64,000 nucleotides of DNA from Planctomycetia bacterium (GCA_030527185.1 JAUNBF010000006.1:1-64000), one strand, 5' to 3'; numbered from the stretch's first letter, positions 26,556 through 35,924 are shown. Numbers and translations are program-made. Notes: generated by a model from the letters alone, not told the origin.

Positions 26556-27176
26556 TCCACTATCCGTGAAATGGAAGGACTGGTGATGGACGTCTGTCTG
26601 AAACGGAAAGTCCGCAACTATCCGCGAATCACACGACCGAACGAACCGGGATTCGATATTTTTGTAAAAGAAAAGGCAATTCTCAATGACCAGATTCTCA
26701 CCGCGTATGACGCACTGGGAATCAACCTGGCGTAACCACCGCAAGATGAAAAAGATGGGAAGAAGCGAAATAAACCGGGAACTGGACAGAGATCGGAAGT
26801 GGAAAAAGACGATGGGACGAAAAAAGACGATTTCCTACGGTCTGTATGCAGGTTACGGTTTCGTGTCGCCGAATCTGGCCGCGCAGACCGGATTTGATGA
26901 GGTGGATTTGGAGATTTTCCGGGAAGCCTTCAAAATATGTTTGAACATGAACACCGTGCCGCTCGTGGAAGAATGACCACCCGCAAACTTCTCGTTTTCA
27001 AACATGCCAGCGCATTGGGAAATGTATCGTCGCAACAGTTATTCGATCGGATTAGCGTTAAAATAAATGACAAACACAAGGCAGAGGGTCTTCCACCACG
27101 AAAATTCGGAGATTACGACATCTGTTTTTCCGACGAACCTCTTCCGCAAGGGATAGAGATGTTGGAACGGAGGTGA
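26556..27176 (+). pseudogene. cas7: cas7 (csd2) remnant with deletions and a frameshift
   Basis: Three Csd2/Cas7 blocks survive. The first, IREMEGLVMDVCLKRKVRNY then EPGFDIFVKEKAILNDQILT, is ended by a stop at 26733. The second is KTMGRKKTISYGLYAGYGFV followed by SPNLAAQTGFDEVDLEIFRE. After a frameshift near 26937, the C-terminal block reads MFEHEHRAARGRMTTRKLLV then FKHASALGN, ending at 27176. The N-terminus has been deleted into cas8c. No cas5, cas4, cas1 or cas2 can be seen. Base 27177-27360 shows nothing recognisable. Confidence 0.85.
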
Positions 27177-27360
27177 TTTTTAAGAATCATTCAAGGTGAG
27201 CATTTTAGATAAATCCAGAAATACCACTTCTTTCTGATGACACGATCTTCTCGACGGATACTGGGATAGTCGCGGAGAAGTTTGAAGATGGAGAAGAGGC
27301 GAGACTGTTTTTTAGAAACGCTCCAGCTTTTTCTTTTCCAAACTTTTTCGGGAAATCGTT

Positions 27361-29760
27361 TTATGCCAAACGCAACAACCGTCTTAAAATCCATTCCACC
27401 GCGAGTAATCCCACCAACAGTCCCATCATTTTCAGCAGAAAATCACGCTGAATGGTCGGATCCGCCGACGCGGAAAGGGTGGTGGTGCGGGTGCGGTCAC
27501 GAATGGTGTCGGGAAGGCGGGAAATTTGCGGGTCGGAAACATCCAAAAATGCCTGCCCACCTGTTTCGTGAGCCAGTTGGTTCAGGAACGTCTGATTTCT
27601 TTGAGGATTTTCCCGTTCGCGGTCGGAGAGGACGATTTCCACTTTCCGCGAAATTTTCTCCTCACTTTCAGGCAGCGTGATTTCAATTCGGACGGTACCT
27701 TCTGTCAGGGAGGTGAAGGTGCCTTTGAAATAGCCTTTTTCCTGGGGTTCCGCGGAGAGTTTCAGACCGCGGACTTTTCCATCCGGCAAAAAGAGGTCGG
27801 CGGTAAGTTCCGGCACATCAAGGGGTTGCAACTGCGCATCGAGCAACATGGCACGCACGTTGACCACCTCACCAGGAAAATAACGCTCTTTTGCCAACAG
27901 CCAGCGACCACGGGAAGATTGCTGCGACATCCGCCCCTGGGAAAGATAGCGGAGCGTTTGTGTGTAAAACTGGGTAAAATAGTTGGGGTCAAAACTCCGC
28001 AGCCGCCAGAATTCCCCCGTTCCGAGGTACAGCACACGCCCGGAGCCATAAAATTGCGTCGCCAGGAGAATGGGCCGTTTTTCCCCCTCCCCCGTTTGCG
28101 GATTGGAGAAGTAGGCCAGGGAAGTCGCTCCGGCTTTCCGCTTTTGCGTCGGAAAATAGCCGAAAACGCCGGGGAATTCATCCCAAATGGCGGTACTTTC
28201 AGCCAGACTGTTCCCCAGTCGCAGGAAATTCGCCTCCATCCCCTCTCGCGTGAAATCGAGCGGCCAGGGTTGCTCCGCCGCGTAGGTACTTTGCCGGGCG
28301 GTGGAAAAACGCTTGGGAAATTCCACCGGGTAAAAGGCGCGAATCGTCTGAAAATTCGGGTCTTCCAGCCATCCACCCACCGATTCCCCCATATAAACCG
28401 GCCCGGCCACCAGCAACAATCCCCCGCCATGCCGCGAAAGCCATTCGTCGAGCCACTCGATTTGCGGCGGCGTCAGTTGTTTCCAGTCCGGGTCAATCGC
28501 AATCACCACGTCATACGCCAACATCGCTTCGCGTGATTCCGGGAAAGCCTCCAGAATTTTCGTCGCTTCCTGCGAAATGCCGGGGCGGGCACTCTGGAGC
28601 CAGACATCGGTTTCCATCGTCTTATCCCGAAACAGCGTGGTGAGCAAAAACTGATATTCCCGCGTGGGACCTCCTGCCAGAATCAAAATACGCGTCTTTT
28701 TATCCACCACCTCCACGTCGATTTCCCGAACGTTATCCTCCGCCAGCCATTCCCGCTCTCCCACCGGGATTTTCAGCACGTAGGTATATTTCCCCAACCC
28801 TGGCGGCACCACTTCAAACGTCACTGGCACCGGTTTTCCATCTTTCCCCAGTACCCCTTCTTGCGTCTGGACAAGTTCCTCCGCCCCTTCTCCCTGCCGT
28901 TGCCAGAGTTCCACTTTTTCCACTTGCGGCGACTCGGAAATCTCTCCGCCATGCGACTGAATCCACGCGGTGAGCGTAAACGGGTCTTGCGGCTGGACAC
29001 GAACGGGAGCTTCCACTTCGTAAATCCGCAGATTTTCCACCGGCTTCGTCGAGCCAAACCCGACGGTATGAATCGGGACAGAAAGTGTGCGGGCAACCTC
29101 CACCGCCGGTGCCATTTCCCCGCCGGCATTCTGCGTTCCGTCGCTCAAGAGCAAAATCGCGGCCAACGGCATTTGCGAATGCGACTGGAGCCATTCCCGC
29201 AAACTGTCGGCAATACGGGTCTGCGTTCCCTGTGGCGTGAGGAGTTCCTCCCATGAAATGGAGGGGGGCGTTTTTTCGTCCGTCTTTTTTTTCTCCAATA
29301 TCCCCATCCGACGCGCTTCCACATCCAATCCGACCAGGATCAGATCGTGCCGTTGCCGTAAGTCCTCCAACAATGGCGTTTGCGACAACCACCGCGTCAT
29401 CGCTTCCGTTCGCGTCTGTTCCGCATGAGGAGAATCGTCGGCAGCCAATGTCATGCTCAAACTGGTATCGAGAAAAATCGCGACTTGGGAATTTTGCTGC
29501 ACTTCCTGCTCCGTTCGCCATTGCGGTTGGAGCCAAAGAACCCACAGCCCTACCAGCACACCCGTCCGCAAACCGGGCAAAACCCACTGCCAGAGGGGTG
29601 CCAATTCCCGCGTATCACTTCGATAAATCCGCCAAACGATCCAAATCCCCACCGCCAGAAAAACCAACGGCAATACCCAATCGCCTGAGGACTGGATACG
29701 ACCCCATTGAAAAACAATCGTTTCTGGACTTGCTGCGTTCATAATGTGGAATGGTGCCAT
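27361..29760 (-). CDS. Membrane VWA-domain / glutamine-amidotransferase-like protein
   Basis: Up to 799 residues (a second ATG at 29742 is possible). Two N-terminal membrane helices (about 25-75) precede a VWA domain whose MIDAS motif DTSLSM begins near residue 97, with LSDGTQNAGG further on. A long extracytoplasmic region follows with an amidotransferase-like fold segment (RILILAGGPTREYQ, VVIAIDPDW). A last membrane helix lies near the C-terminus. Planctomycetes often carry this type beside BatA proteins. It probably works with the next gene; the role is unknown. Confidence 0.75.
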   Translation of the reverse strand: MAPFHIMNAASPETIVFQWGRIQSSGDWVLPLVFLAVGIWIVWRIYRSDTRELAPLWQWVLPGLRTGVLVGLWVLWLQPQWRTEQEVQQNSQVAIFLDTSLSMTLAADDSPHAEQTRTEAMTRWLSQTPLLEDLRQRHDLILVGLDVEARRMGILEKKKTDEKTPPSISWEELLTPQGTQTRIADSLREWLQSHSQMPLAAILLLSDGTQNAGGEMAPAVEVARTLSVPIHTVGFGSTKPVENLRIYEVEAPVRVQPQDPFTLTAWIQSHGGEISESPQVEKVELWQRQGEGAEELVQTQEGVLGKDGKPVPVTFEVVPPGLGKYTYVLKIPVGEREWLAEDNVREIDVEVVDKKTRILILAGGPTREYQFLLTTLFRDKTMETDVWLQSARPGISQEATKILEAFPESREAMLAYDVVIAIDPDWKQLTPPQIEWLDEWLSRHGGGLLLVAGPVYMGESVGGWLEDPNFQTIRAFYPVEFPKRFSTARQSTYAAEQPWPLDFTREGMEANFLRLGNSLAESTAIWDEFPGVFGYFPTQKRKAGATSLAYFSNPQTGEGEKRPILLATQFYGSGRVLYLGTGEFWRLRSFDPNYFTQFYTQTLRYLSQGRMSQQSSRGRWLLAKERYFPGEVVNVRAMLLDAQLQPLDVPELTADLFLPDGKVRGLKLSAEPQEKGYFKGTFTSLTEGTVRIEITLPESEEKISRKVEIVLSDRERENPQRNQTFLNQLAHETGGQAFLDVSDPQISRLPDTIRDRTRTTTLSASADPTIQRDFLLKMMGLLVGLLAVEWILRRLLRLA

Positions 29761-29813
29761 TCCCTTCTTTCAGAGGGATACGAGGTGTTCCCCCCCAAAA
29801 AGGCAAAGGCTTT

Positions 29814-29840
29814 TAATTATCAACTATCAATTATCAATTC
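29814..29840. repeat. Heptamer repeat (TATCAAT) at a gene end
   Basis: About three and a half units of TATCAAT/TATCAAC, ending at the stop codon of the BatA-like gene. The same unit recurs at 34496, 34617 and 36994. Confidence 0.7.
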
Positions 29841-32070
29841 ATCTCGTGTGATAGCTGGCGTTTTGGGCCAGGAGCATTTCGGCGAAAAGCCACAAAAGGA
29901 GGAGGTAAAGGAGGTAATTTGCCAGTGGAAAGCCGTGGTGGTCGGTTTCCAGATGGTGAAATTCTCCGGCAGGATGGTAGGAGTAAGTCCCCTCAGGAAG
30001 CGACTGGGCAAGCTCTTCAGGGGATATTTTCGCCATTTCCCCTTCCCGAAAATCGACGTTGACAGGGAGGAAGCGTTTTTCTTCCGTATTTTGCCGATTT
30101 TTAAGCGTTACGGTAAAAAAGCCAGGTTCCTGGGCGGGGGAAGTCTGCACGGAAAACGTCTCCTCCGTCGTCGCAGTTCCGGGGAGCGTTTCCCAAAGTT
30201 CTTTTTTCGGCGTGTGGAAAATCACCTCGGAAAAATACGTTTCGGCGGAAAGTTGGAGCGAAATCCTTTCCCCGACATTCCAGAACGTGGTATTTTGGTG
30301 CAGGCCGGACAAATATGCCTGTAATTGCAACAAAACGACGACATACGACGGGTTTCCCTGCGGCCAGTTGTTCCAGGAAGCGTCGGCTGTCGTCAGGAAG
30401 AGGAGAAAACGCCCTTTGCCATACGTCGATTCGAGAATCAGCGGAGCGTTGTTTCGCAGTGCCGCAATCGTCCGTACCGCAGGAACATTTTCCGCCATGT
30501 TTTCGTCGTTTTTTCCACCCGAATCAATCGGGATGATTTTTTCCAGCGACTCATCCTCCAGCGTATAATAGCGATGGATATGCACGGTGGAGAGCAACGT
30601 TTCGCCACTTTCCTGAAAAACGCGGAACAGGGGATGGTGGGAAACTCGCAAATCGGGGAGTTTTTGCAAATAGTCGGCGGGAAGCTCCGTCGGTTGTTTC
30701 AGCAAAACGGGGAAAAAACCCTCTCCCTGGCGGTACGCTTTCTGGAGGAGGATCGGATCCGTTTCGTCGCCAACAAAAAAGGCCACACCACCCCCTTTTT
30801 GCAGAAACGTTTCGAGCGCCGTCACGGCCAAAGGCTCCCAATCCCGCACGTTGAGAAGGTAAATTGTCTGAAAGGCATCCAACGAATGCGTCGCCAAAAA
30901 CCGCGACGTTTCCAACCGCGTCACGATTCCCGTCGCGACGTTTCCTCCCGGTGCCAGCGCGGTCAGAAATGGCCGCGAAGCCTCCGCGTCCGTCCGGTCG
31001 TCAATCACCAGAACCGACTCAAATGGTGGTATTTCCAGGGCACAAAACGCCTGATTATCCCGCAGCACCGCGTCCACATCGAGCGAAGCGGTCACGCCGT
31101 ACGACCCGGCGATGGGGAACCGCACGGCAAACGAACCTTCCACCGATTTCCCGGCCGGAATCTCCGCAAGGGTGACGGCAGGAAGCATTTCACTCCCCGT
31201 TTCCGACTGGATTTCCGGGTGAACGACGACATTCTGCACCGTTGCCGTTCCGTAATTCGTCACACGAAACTTCATCCGCACCGGCACCCCTGCCGCACGG
31301 GTACCCGACTCAGCGACCAAATGCGAAATCGTCAAATTCGGATGTTCTGCCGAAACGGTATCCAGGAGATGAACCTCCGTTTCCGACTCCGACCATTCTT
31401 CCAGTTTTTTCTTCAACGGAGGATTCTCGTCCCAATCCTTTCGCCGAAAATCGGAAACCAGATACACGATTCGCTTTTCGCCCGGCTGTTGGGGAACCAA
31501 CTCCTCGGCTCTCTCCAATGCCTCCGACAGTGGGGTGGCACGCGAACTGGGAGAAAGATTTTCCAGAACCTGCGAAAGCGTCGTGGAAAAAGAGGTATCG
31601 ATTCGCTGAGCGTGAAAATCCGGCTTGGGATGTTCCCGATCCGATTGGGACGTCCGCAGGAGGGTGAAATTTTGCGTTGCGGTCTGGTGTTCCAGCTCCG
31701 ATGCCAAATGCGTCAATCGTTCCCTGGCATTTTCCCAGACACTCCGTTCTCCCCAACGATCCGACATGGAAAAACTGTCGTCGAGAATCACGACGTGATG
31801 GACTTTCAGACCACCCACCAGTGAACCCAATCGGTCTTGCAGGATTGGCTGCGCCACCATCAGCACGATCAACGCCACTGCCGCCATCCGCATGAGCAAC
31901 AGCAGAAATTCCTTCATCCGTACGCGCGACCGATGTTTTCGATACGCCGCGAGAAGAAATTCCATCGCCCCCCACTCGACACGACGGTACCGCAGCCAAT
32001 GAATCAAATGAATCAGCAGCGGCACCCCCAAAAGCAGGAGTCCCCACAACAAGGCAGGATACACAAACAC
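29839..32070 (-). CDS. BatA/aerotolerance-type VWA membrane protein
   Basis: 743 residues. The N-terminus (YPALLWGLLLLGVPLLIHLI, then RRVEWGAMEFLL) is the BatA N-terminal domain with two membrane helices. The VWA domain begins with the MIDAS DDSFSM near residue 95. A large beta-rich extracytoplasmic region and a final membrane helix (NYLLYLLLLWLFAEMLLA) follow. BatA-type proteins act with MoxR ATPases in some bacteria, but no MoxR gene lies here. It sits between the kinase and the second VWA gene on the same strand. Confidence 0.8.
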   Translation of the reverse strand: MFVYPALLWGLLLLGVPLLIHLIHWLRYRRVEWGAMEFLLAAYRKHRSRVRMKEFLLLLMRMAAVALIVLMVAQPILQDRLGSLVGGLKVHHVVILDDSFSMSDRWGERSVWENARERLTHLASELEHQTATQNFTLLRTSQSDREHPKPDFHAQRIDTSFSTTLSQVLENLSPSSRATPLSEALERAEELVPQQPGEKRIVYLVSDFRRKDWDENPPLKKKLEEWSESETEVHLLDTVSAEHPNLTISHLVAESGTRAAGVPVRMKFRVTNYGTATVQNVVVHPEIQSETGSEMLPAVTLAEIPAGKSVEGSFAVRFPIAGSYGVTASLDVDAVLRDNQAFCALEIPPFESVLVIDDRTDAEASRPFLTALAPGGNVATGIVTRLETSRFLATHSLDAFQTIYLLNVRDWEPLAVTALETFLQKGGGVAFFVGDETDPILLQKAYRQGEGFFPVLLKQPTELPADYLQKLPDLRVSHHPLFRVFQESGETLLSTVHIHRYYTLEDESLEKIIPIDSGGKNDENMAENVPAVRTIAALRNNAPLILESTYGKGRFLLFLTTADASWNNWPQGNPSYVVVLLQLQAYLSGLHQNTTFWNVGERISLQLSAETYFSEVIFHTPKKELWETLPGTATTEETFSVQTSPAQEPGFFTVTLKNRQNTEEKRFLPVNVDFREGEMAKISPEELAQSLPEGTYSYHPAGEFHHLETDHHGFPLANYLLYLLLLWLFAEMLLAQNASYHTR

Positions 32071-32142
32071 GGACGATTTCCACTCTTTCCCAAATTTCAG
32101 GCAGAAAAGAACACCCCGTTGACGAGGATCTCCCCCATCAAC

Positions 32143-34449
32143 TCACCAGAACAAAATCATTATGTCAATATCTTGATAAAGAATCCCGGCATTTGATCTA
32201 GTCCCAGTTGCTGGGAAACTTTTCTGCTCCCTGGCAGCGTGGTTTTTCTCCGTTTTGGCCTGCCGTTTTCCTTTTCGTTCGGGGGGAGGGGGCGGAAAGG
32301 AATCTCGTGTGTCGTAGAAAGGTTCTCCCGTCATTTCCTGCCAACGTCTTCGTTGTTCGGGAGTCAAAATCGCCTCCAGTTCCTCTCTTTGCCGTTGCTC
32401 ACTCCACTGCGGCTGGGAATGTGGTTTCCGCTTGTCATGAGGAACGCCGAGCGGAGCCGGACGGGAACGTTCCCGTTCACCGATAGCGAGTTTTTCCATC
32501 ATCTGCTCCACCTGCTCGTCGGAAAGTTCCAGTGCCAGAATCACCTTTTCATCACAAAGACTGTCGGGGCGAACCTGCAACTCAATCTCGCGCAGACGGC
32601 GTTTTTGGGGGGTGGTGAGGATTTTTTGGAGAAAACTCTCACTTTGCCGAATCGATTCTGCCAGCAATTCGAGCCGTTCTTCCGGTTTTCGGTCGCGCGA
32701 CTGGCGGAAAATCGCTTCGCCATGCCGTTTCATTCGATCGCAATATTCCAGGATTTCCGTCCGCTGCGTTTCGGAAAGCTGCAAATCTCGCTGCACGGGC
32801 GGATGCGTCAGAAGGAAAAGGGGAGGCATGCCGTCCATTTCAGATGTCACCTGCAAAAATCGCGCGATATAATCCCGAATCGCTTCCAACTGCGACTGCG
32901 TTTCTTCATCCAGCGCGTCCATTGTCAGAAAGTCCTGATAGAGCAACAATGCGGTGTCCAGCAATTTCTGCTTCGTTTTCCGAATGCGTGTGCCGGGAAG
33001 CTCGTCCAAATCTTTTTCCACAATGTCGATCAGCGCATCCGCCGCCAGCCGGGCTTTTTCAAAACGGGTCTGGGCTTCGGAGAGCGCGGCCACCGTTTTG
33101 TTCCTTTCCTGAGAGACGAGGTGATGGTTCACCAACAGTGCCAGCCAAGCCACCGCCATGACGAAAATCCCTCCTGCCACAACGGAAGGATGCCGCCAGA
33201 GATATTTTCGCGTGATTTCCAGAAAACCGGGGCGTTTGGCCTGAATCGGACGATTTTCCAGGAAACGTTCCAGGTCTTTCGCCAGTTCCCCCGCACTTTC
33301 ATAGCGATCAAGCGGATTTTTCTCCAACGTTTTCAGCAGAATCGTCTCCAAATCGTGCGGAATACGCGAATCGTGTTCGTGAGGCGGCGTCGGGTCTTCC
33401 GAGGTAATTTGCCGCAGGAGTTGCACCTGATTTTTCGTCTCGAAAATAGGGTGCAGTGTCAAACATTCATAAAAAGTCGCTCCGAGCGAATAAATATCGA
33501 CACGATGATCAGACGCACGGACTTTCCCGGAAGCCTGTTCGGGACTCATGTAACGGGGCGTGCCGAAGACCTCTCCCGTCTGCGTCAACTGGACACTCGA
33601 ACAGATGTGTGCCAGGCCAAAATCGGTAATCCAGAGTTTGGCATGTTCGTCCACCAACAGATTTCCCGGTTTGATGTCGCGGTGGATGACGCCGCACTGG
33701 TGAGCGTAATCGAGCGCGTCCGCCGCCTGTTTCATCAGAGCCGCCACCGTTCGATAAAATTCCTGACGATGGCCGCTGTAAAGTTGGCTGACCTGCGTTG
33801 TGACATGAAAATTCCCTTCCGGGGAAGTGACTTCCGGGGGAATGGAAGAAGATTCCGACGTTGTGGAAAAAAGCGACGTGGTATCGTCGGGAGCGTTTTC
33901 GGGAATGTGGTTTTCCTCCCGCAATTGCCGAATGAGGTTTCCCAAATGCTGGCCGTTGATCAGCCGCATGGCATAGTAGTGGATTCCCCGTTCGCTGCCA
34001 ATCGCGTAAATCGGCACGATCGAAGGATGTTCCAGTTGGGCAGCTGCCGTGGCTTCGTTGTGAAAACGCTGGAGTTGCCGTGGGTCGAACGTGGACGCAA
34101 AAGGAAGAACCTTCAGTGCCACCCGCCTTCCCAAAGAACACTGCCGTGCCTCATAAACCACACCCATCCCGCCGCGTCCGATTTCGCGAAGAATCTGAAA
34201 ATCGCCAATCGGCGCGGTCGCCATCGTTTTTTCAGAAATTTCCGGCAAGGTTTCTTCCTGAACAACCCGTTCCGACGAAACCGACGCCCCACCACGCAAC
34301 AGTGCCATCCCCTCCAGACATTCCCAAAGCTGATCCGCCAAATGAGGGTACTTCTCCTCCAACTCCTTTCGCCCGGGAAGCCTCGACTTCCCCAAAAAGG
34401 AATCCAAAATTCGGAACAACTCATTCTCGGAAGACGGCTGGGAACTCAT
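32143..34449 (-). CDS. Transmembrane serine/threonine protein kinase
   Basis: 768 residues; start at the ATG after AGGAAAT (an upstream ATG at 34470 is weaker). An N-terminal helical segment is followed by a complete Hanks-type kinase domain. It has GRGGMGVVYEA, the Lys in VALKVL, HRDIKPGNLL, DFGLA and the MSPEQASG loop. One membrane helix follows (VAGGIFVMAVAWLALLV). The outer region has helical repeats ending in LTPEQRRRW, like the LTxxQ motifs of Spy/CpxP-type sensors. It is paired with an ECF sigma gene directly upstream. Confidence 0.92.
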   Translation of the reverse strand: MSSQPSSENELFRILDSFLGKSRLPGRKELEEKYPHLADQLWECLEGMALLRGGASVSSERVVQEETLPEISEKTMATAPIGDFQILREIGRGGMGVVYEARQCSLGRRVALKVLPFASTFDPRQLQRFHNEATAAAQLEHPSIVPIYAIGSERGIHYYAMRLINGQHLGNLIRQLREENHIPENAPDDTTSLFSTTSESSSIPPEVTSPEGNFHVTTQVSQLYSGHRQEFYRTVAALMKQAADALDYAHQCGVIHRDIKPGNLLVDEHAKLWITDFGLAHICSSVQLTQTGEVFGTPRYMSPEQASGKVRASDHRVDIYSLGATFYECLTLHPIFETKNQVQLLRQITSEDPTPPHEHDSRIPHDLETILLKTLEKNPLDRYESAGELAKDLERFLENRPIQAKRPGFLEITRKYLWRHPSVVAGGIFVMAVAWLALLVNHHLVSQERNKTVAALSEAQTRFEKARLAADALIDIVEKDLDELPGTRIRKTKQKLLDTALLLYQDFLTMDALDEETQSQLEAIRDYIARFLQVTSEMDGMPPLFLLTHPPVQRDLQLSETQRTEILEYCDRMKRHGEAIFRQSRDRKPEERLELLAESIRQSESFLQKILTTPQKRRLREIELQVRPDSLCDEKVILALELSDEQVEQMMEKLAIGERERSRPAPLGVPHDKRKPHSQPQWSEQRQREELEAILTPEQRRRWQEMTGEPFYDTRDSFPPPPPERKGKRQAKTEKNHAAREQKSFPATGTRSNAGILYQDIDIMILFW

Positions 34450-34495
34450 AAAACAATTTCCTGCAAACAAGCTCTAAAGGAACGGAGGGGGGAGG

Positions 34496-34530
34496 AATTG
34501 ATAATTGATAATTGTTAATTGATAATTATT
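34496..34530. repeat. Heptamer repeat (AATTGAT), left copy
   Basis: AATTGATAATTGATAATTG and a further partial unit, 47 bases upstream of the kinase start. It is the reverse complement of the copy at 34617-34641, so the two flank 86 bases as an inverted pair. Confidence 0.75.
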
Positions 34531-34616
34531 TGGTAAAGTTCCTGCCCCAGATGGAGAGATGAAAGTGTTTTATACATCACTACTATCATCCACTCTGTCC
34601 AGGCAAGCACCTTTTC

Positions 34617-34641
34617 ATTATCAATTATCAATTAATTAATT
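34617..34641. repeat. Heptamer repeat (TATCAAT), right copy
   Basis: ATTATCAATTATCAATTAATT, running into the last codons and stop of the sigma gene. It forms an inverted pair with 34496-34530. Confidence 0.75.
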
Positions 34642-35243
34642 TCTGTTTTGAGTTGGGCAAGGGCGCGTACCCAGAGTTTTTGGACGCTGTCGATGCTTCG
34701 GTTCATTTTTTCGGCAATTTGGGCAAAGGGAAGGTTTTCCGTGTGCCGTAGTTGTAAAACCTGTCGGTAATGTTCGGGGAGACGTGCCATGGCCTGAACC
34801 AATTGGGATTCGGTCTCTTTGCGGGAGACTTTCAGGCTGGGCGTGCTGGCGGAACTGACCAGATGTTCCCAGAAAACGGACGATTGATCCAACTGAGCAT
34901 GGAGATTTCGTTCCAGACGAACATCGCGTTGCTTGGTTCCGAGATAATAACGAACCGCCGTCGCCAGCCGCGTGGCCAGAATCTGCCGCAACCAGGCCAG
35001 AAACGACGCTTCCGTTTCTCCGCGAAACCGTGGAAACGCCTCGTACGCTTCCAGAAAAGTATCCTGAACCAGGTCGGCAGGATCCAACTTACTGCAAATA
35101 CGCGGGTCGATTTGGAGACGTGCCAGAAAAATCAGGTAATTCCGATAATTTTCCAGAAGCGTCCCCAAAACCTGCGTATCTCCACCACGTGCTTGCTGAA
35201 TCCACTGTTCAACCGAAGGTTCCTGCTCGTTGGTTTTTTTCAT
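34632..35243 (-). CDS. ECF-type RNA polymerase sigma factor
   Basis: 203 residues. The sigma-2 region reads LDPADLVQDTFLEAYEAFPR with RFRGETEASFLAWLRQI after it. The sigma-4 helix-turn-helix region is LPEHYRQVLQLRHTENLPFA followed by QIAEKMNRSIDSVQKLW. This is the planctomycete ECF type usually coupled to a membrane kinase, and the kinase gene lies 182 bases downstream. No anti-sigma gene is adjacent, so control by phosphorylation is an inference. Confidence 0.92.
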   Translation of the reverse strand: MKKTNEQEPSVEQWIQQARGGDTQVLGTLLENYRNYLIFLARLQIDPRICSKLDPADLVQDTFLEAYEAFPRFRGETEASFLAWLRQILATRLATAVRYYLGTKQRDVRLERNLHAQLDQSSVFWEHLVSSASTPSLKVSRKETESQLVQAMARLPEHYRQVLQLRHTENLPFAQIAEKMNRSIDSVQKLWVRALAQLKTEIN

Positions 35244-35322
35244 CAATCGTCTCGCTTGGGGGGAAAACGTGGTTGGGAAAGGCTTTTTTCAAGTCCTTTC
35301 CCACCTGGGTTACACACTCATT

Positions 35323-35814
35323 TCAAACATCCCGTGGAGGCATCGGTGGCTTTTTTTCACGATCCTCATCGTCTCTGGGGGGAGGTCCCATCGGCGGGCG
35401 ATCCCCTTTTTTGCCGTCAAACTTGGGCGGAGGGCCCATGGGCGGGCGGTCTCCTTTTTTGCCGTCAAACTTGGGCGGAGGTCCGAGAGGAATCTTCTTA
35501 CCGCAGTGTGGGCATTCGATTTCCTTCGGCGGACGCGGTTTCATCGGAGGACGATCCTTGCATCCCTCTTTGGAACCTTCCCAATCTTTTGGCGGAGGCC
35601 CCATCGGCGGACGGTCTTTGGAATCGCGGTGACGGCATTTTTCGCGGTCTCCCGGTGGAGGTGGCGGCGGAAAGTCCTTCTTCATCTCCGGGCCAGCTTC
35701 CGACGGTGCCGGTGGCGGAGGTGGCGGTCCCTGGGGTTCGTTTGCTGTCGTTTCAGCGTACAAGAAAAACAGTCCCAAAAGGGCTGCCAGCGCCAGTGGT
35801 GTCAAATGTTTCAT
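35323..35814 (-). CDS. Exported proline-rich repeat protein with a CxxC knuckle
   Basis: 163 residues with a signal peptide (to about residue 25). The rest is Pro/Lys/Asp/Gly-rich with poly-Pro tracts. A 17-residue unit containing FDGKKGDRPPMGPPP is repeated perfectly twice in tandem with partial copies, matched by near-perfect DNA repeats at about 35385-35490. One CPHCGKKIP motif could bind zinc. It lies 79 bases upstream of the sigma gene on the same strand and may be co-transcribed. Function unknown. Confidence 0.7.
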   Translation of the reverse strand: MKHLTPLALAALLGLFFLYAETTANEPQGPPPPPPAPSEAGPEMKKDFPPPPPPGDREKCRHRDSKDRPPMGPPPKDWEGSKEGCKDRPPMKPRPPKEIECPHCGKKIPLGPPPKFDGKKGDRPPMGPPPKFDGKKGDRPPMGPPPRDDEDREKKPPMPPRDV

Positions 35815-35848
35815 CGTTAAACCTTTCTGAATCCTGGGTTACAGACAC

Positions 35849-35870
35849 AGGAAACAACCGTTTGTTTCCT
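35849..35870. other. Hairpin upstream of the proline-rich gene
   Basis: AGGAAACAA / TTGTTTCCT perfect 9-bp stem with a CCGT loop. There is no T run on either side, so it is either a weak terminator of the upstream gene or a leader structure. Confidence 0.4.
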
Positions 35871-35924
35871 CTGGTTTAAACGTTGCTTTTTTTCCCGCAA
35901 ACCGTCGTTGCGTCGATAAAAATA

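Noticed and set aside
27191-27394. A 67-codon minus-strand frame after cas7, considered as cas2 or a transposase piece
   Set aside because: No motif of Cas2 or of any transposase; it begins inside the VWA gene.
32239-34518. A 759-codon plus-strand frame opposite the Ser/Thr kinase
   Set aside because: The kinase strand has all catalytic motifs; the opposite frame is open only because of codon bias.
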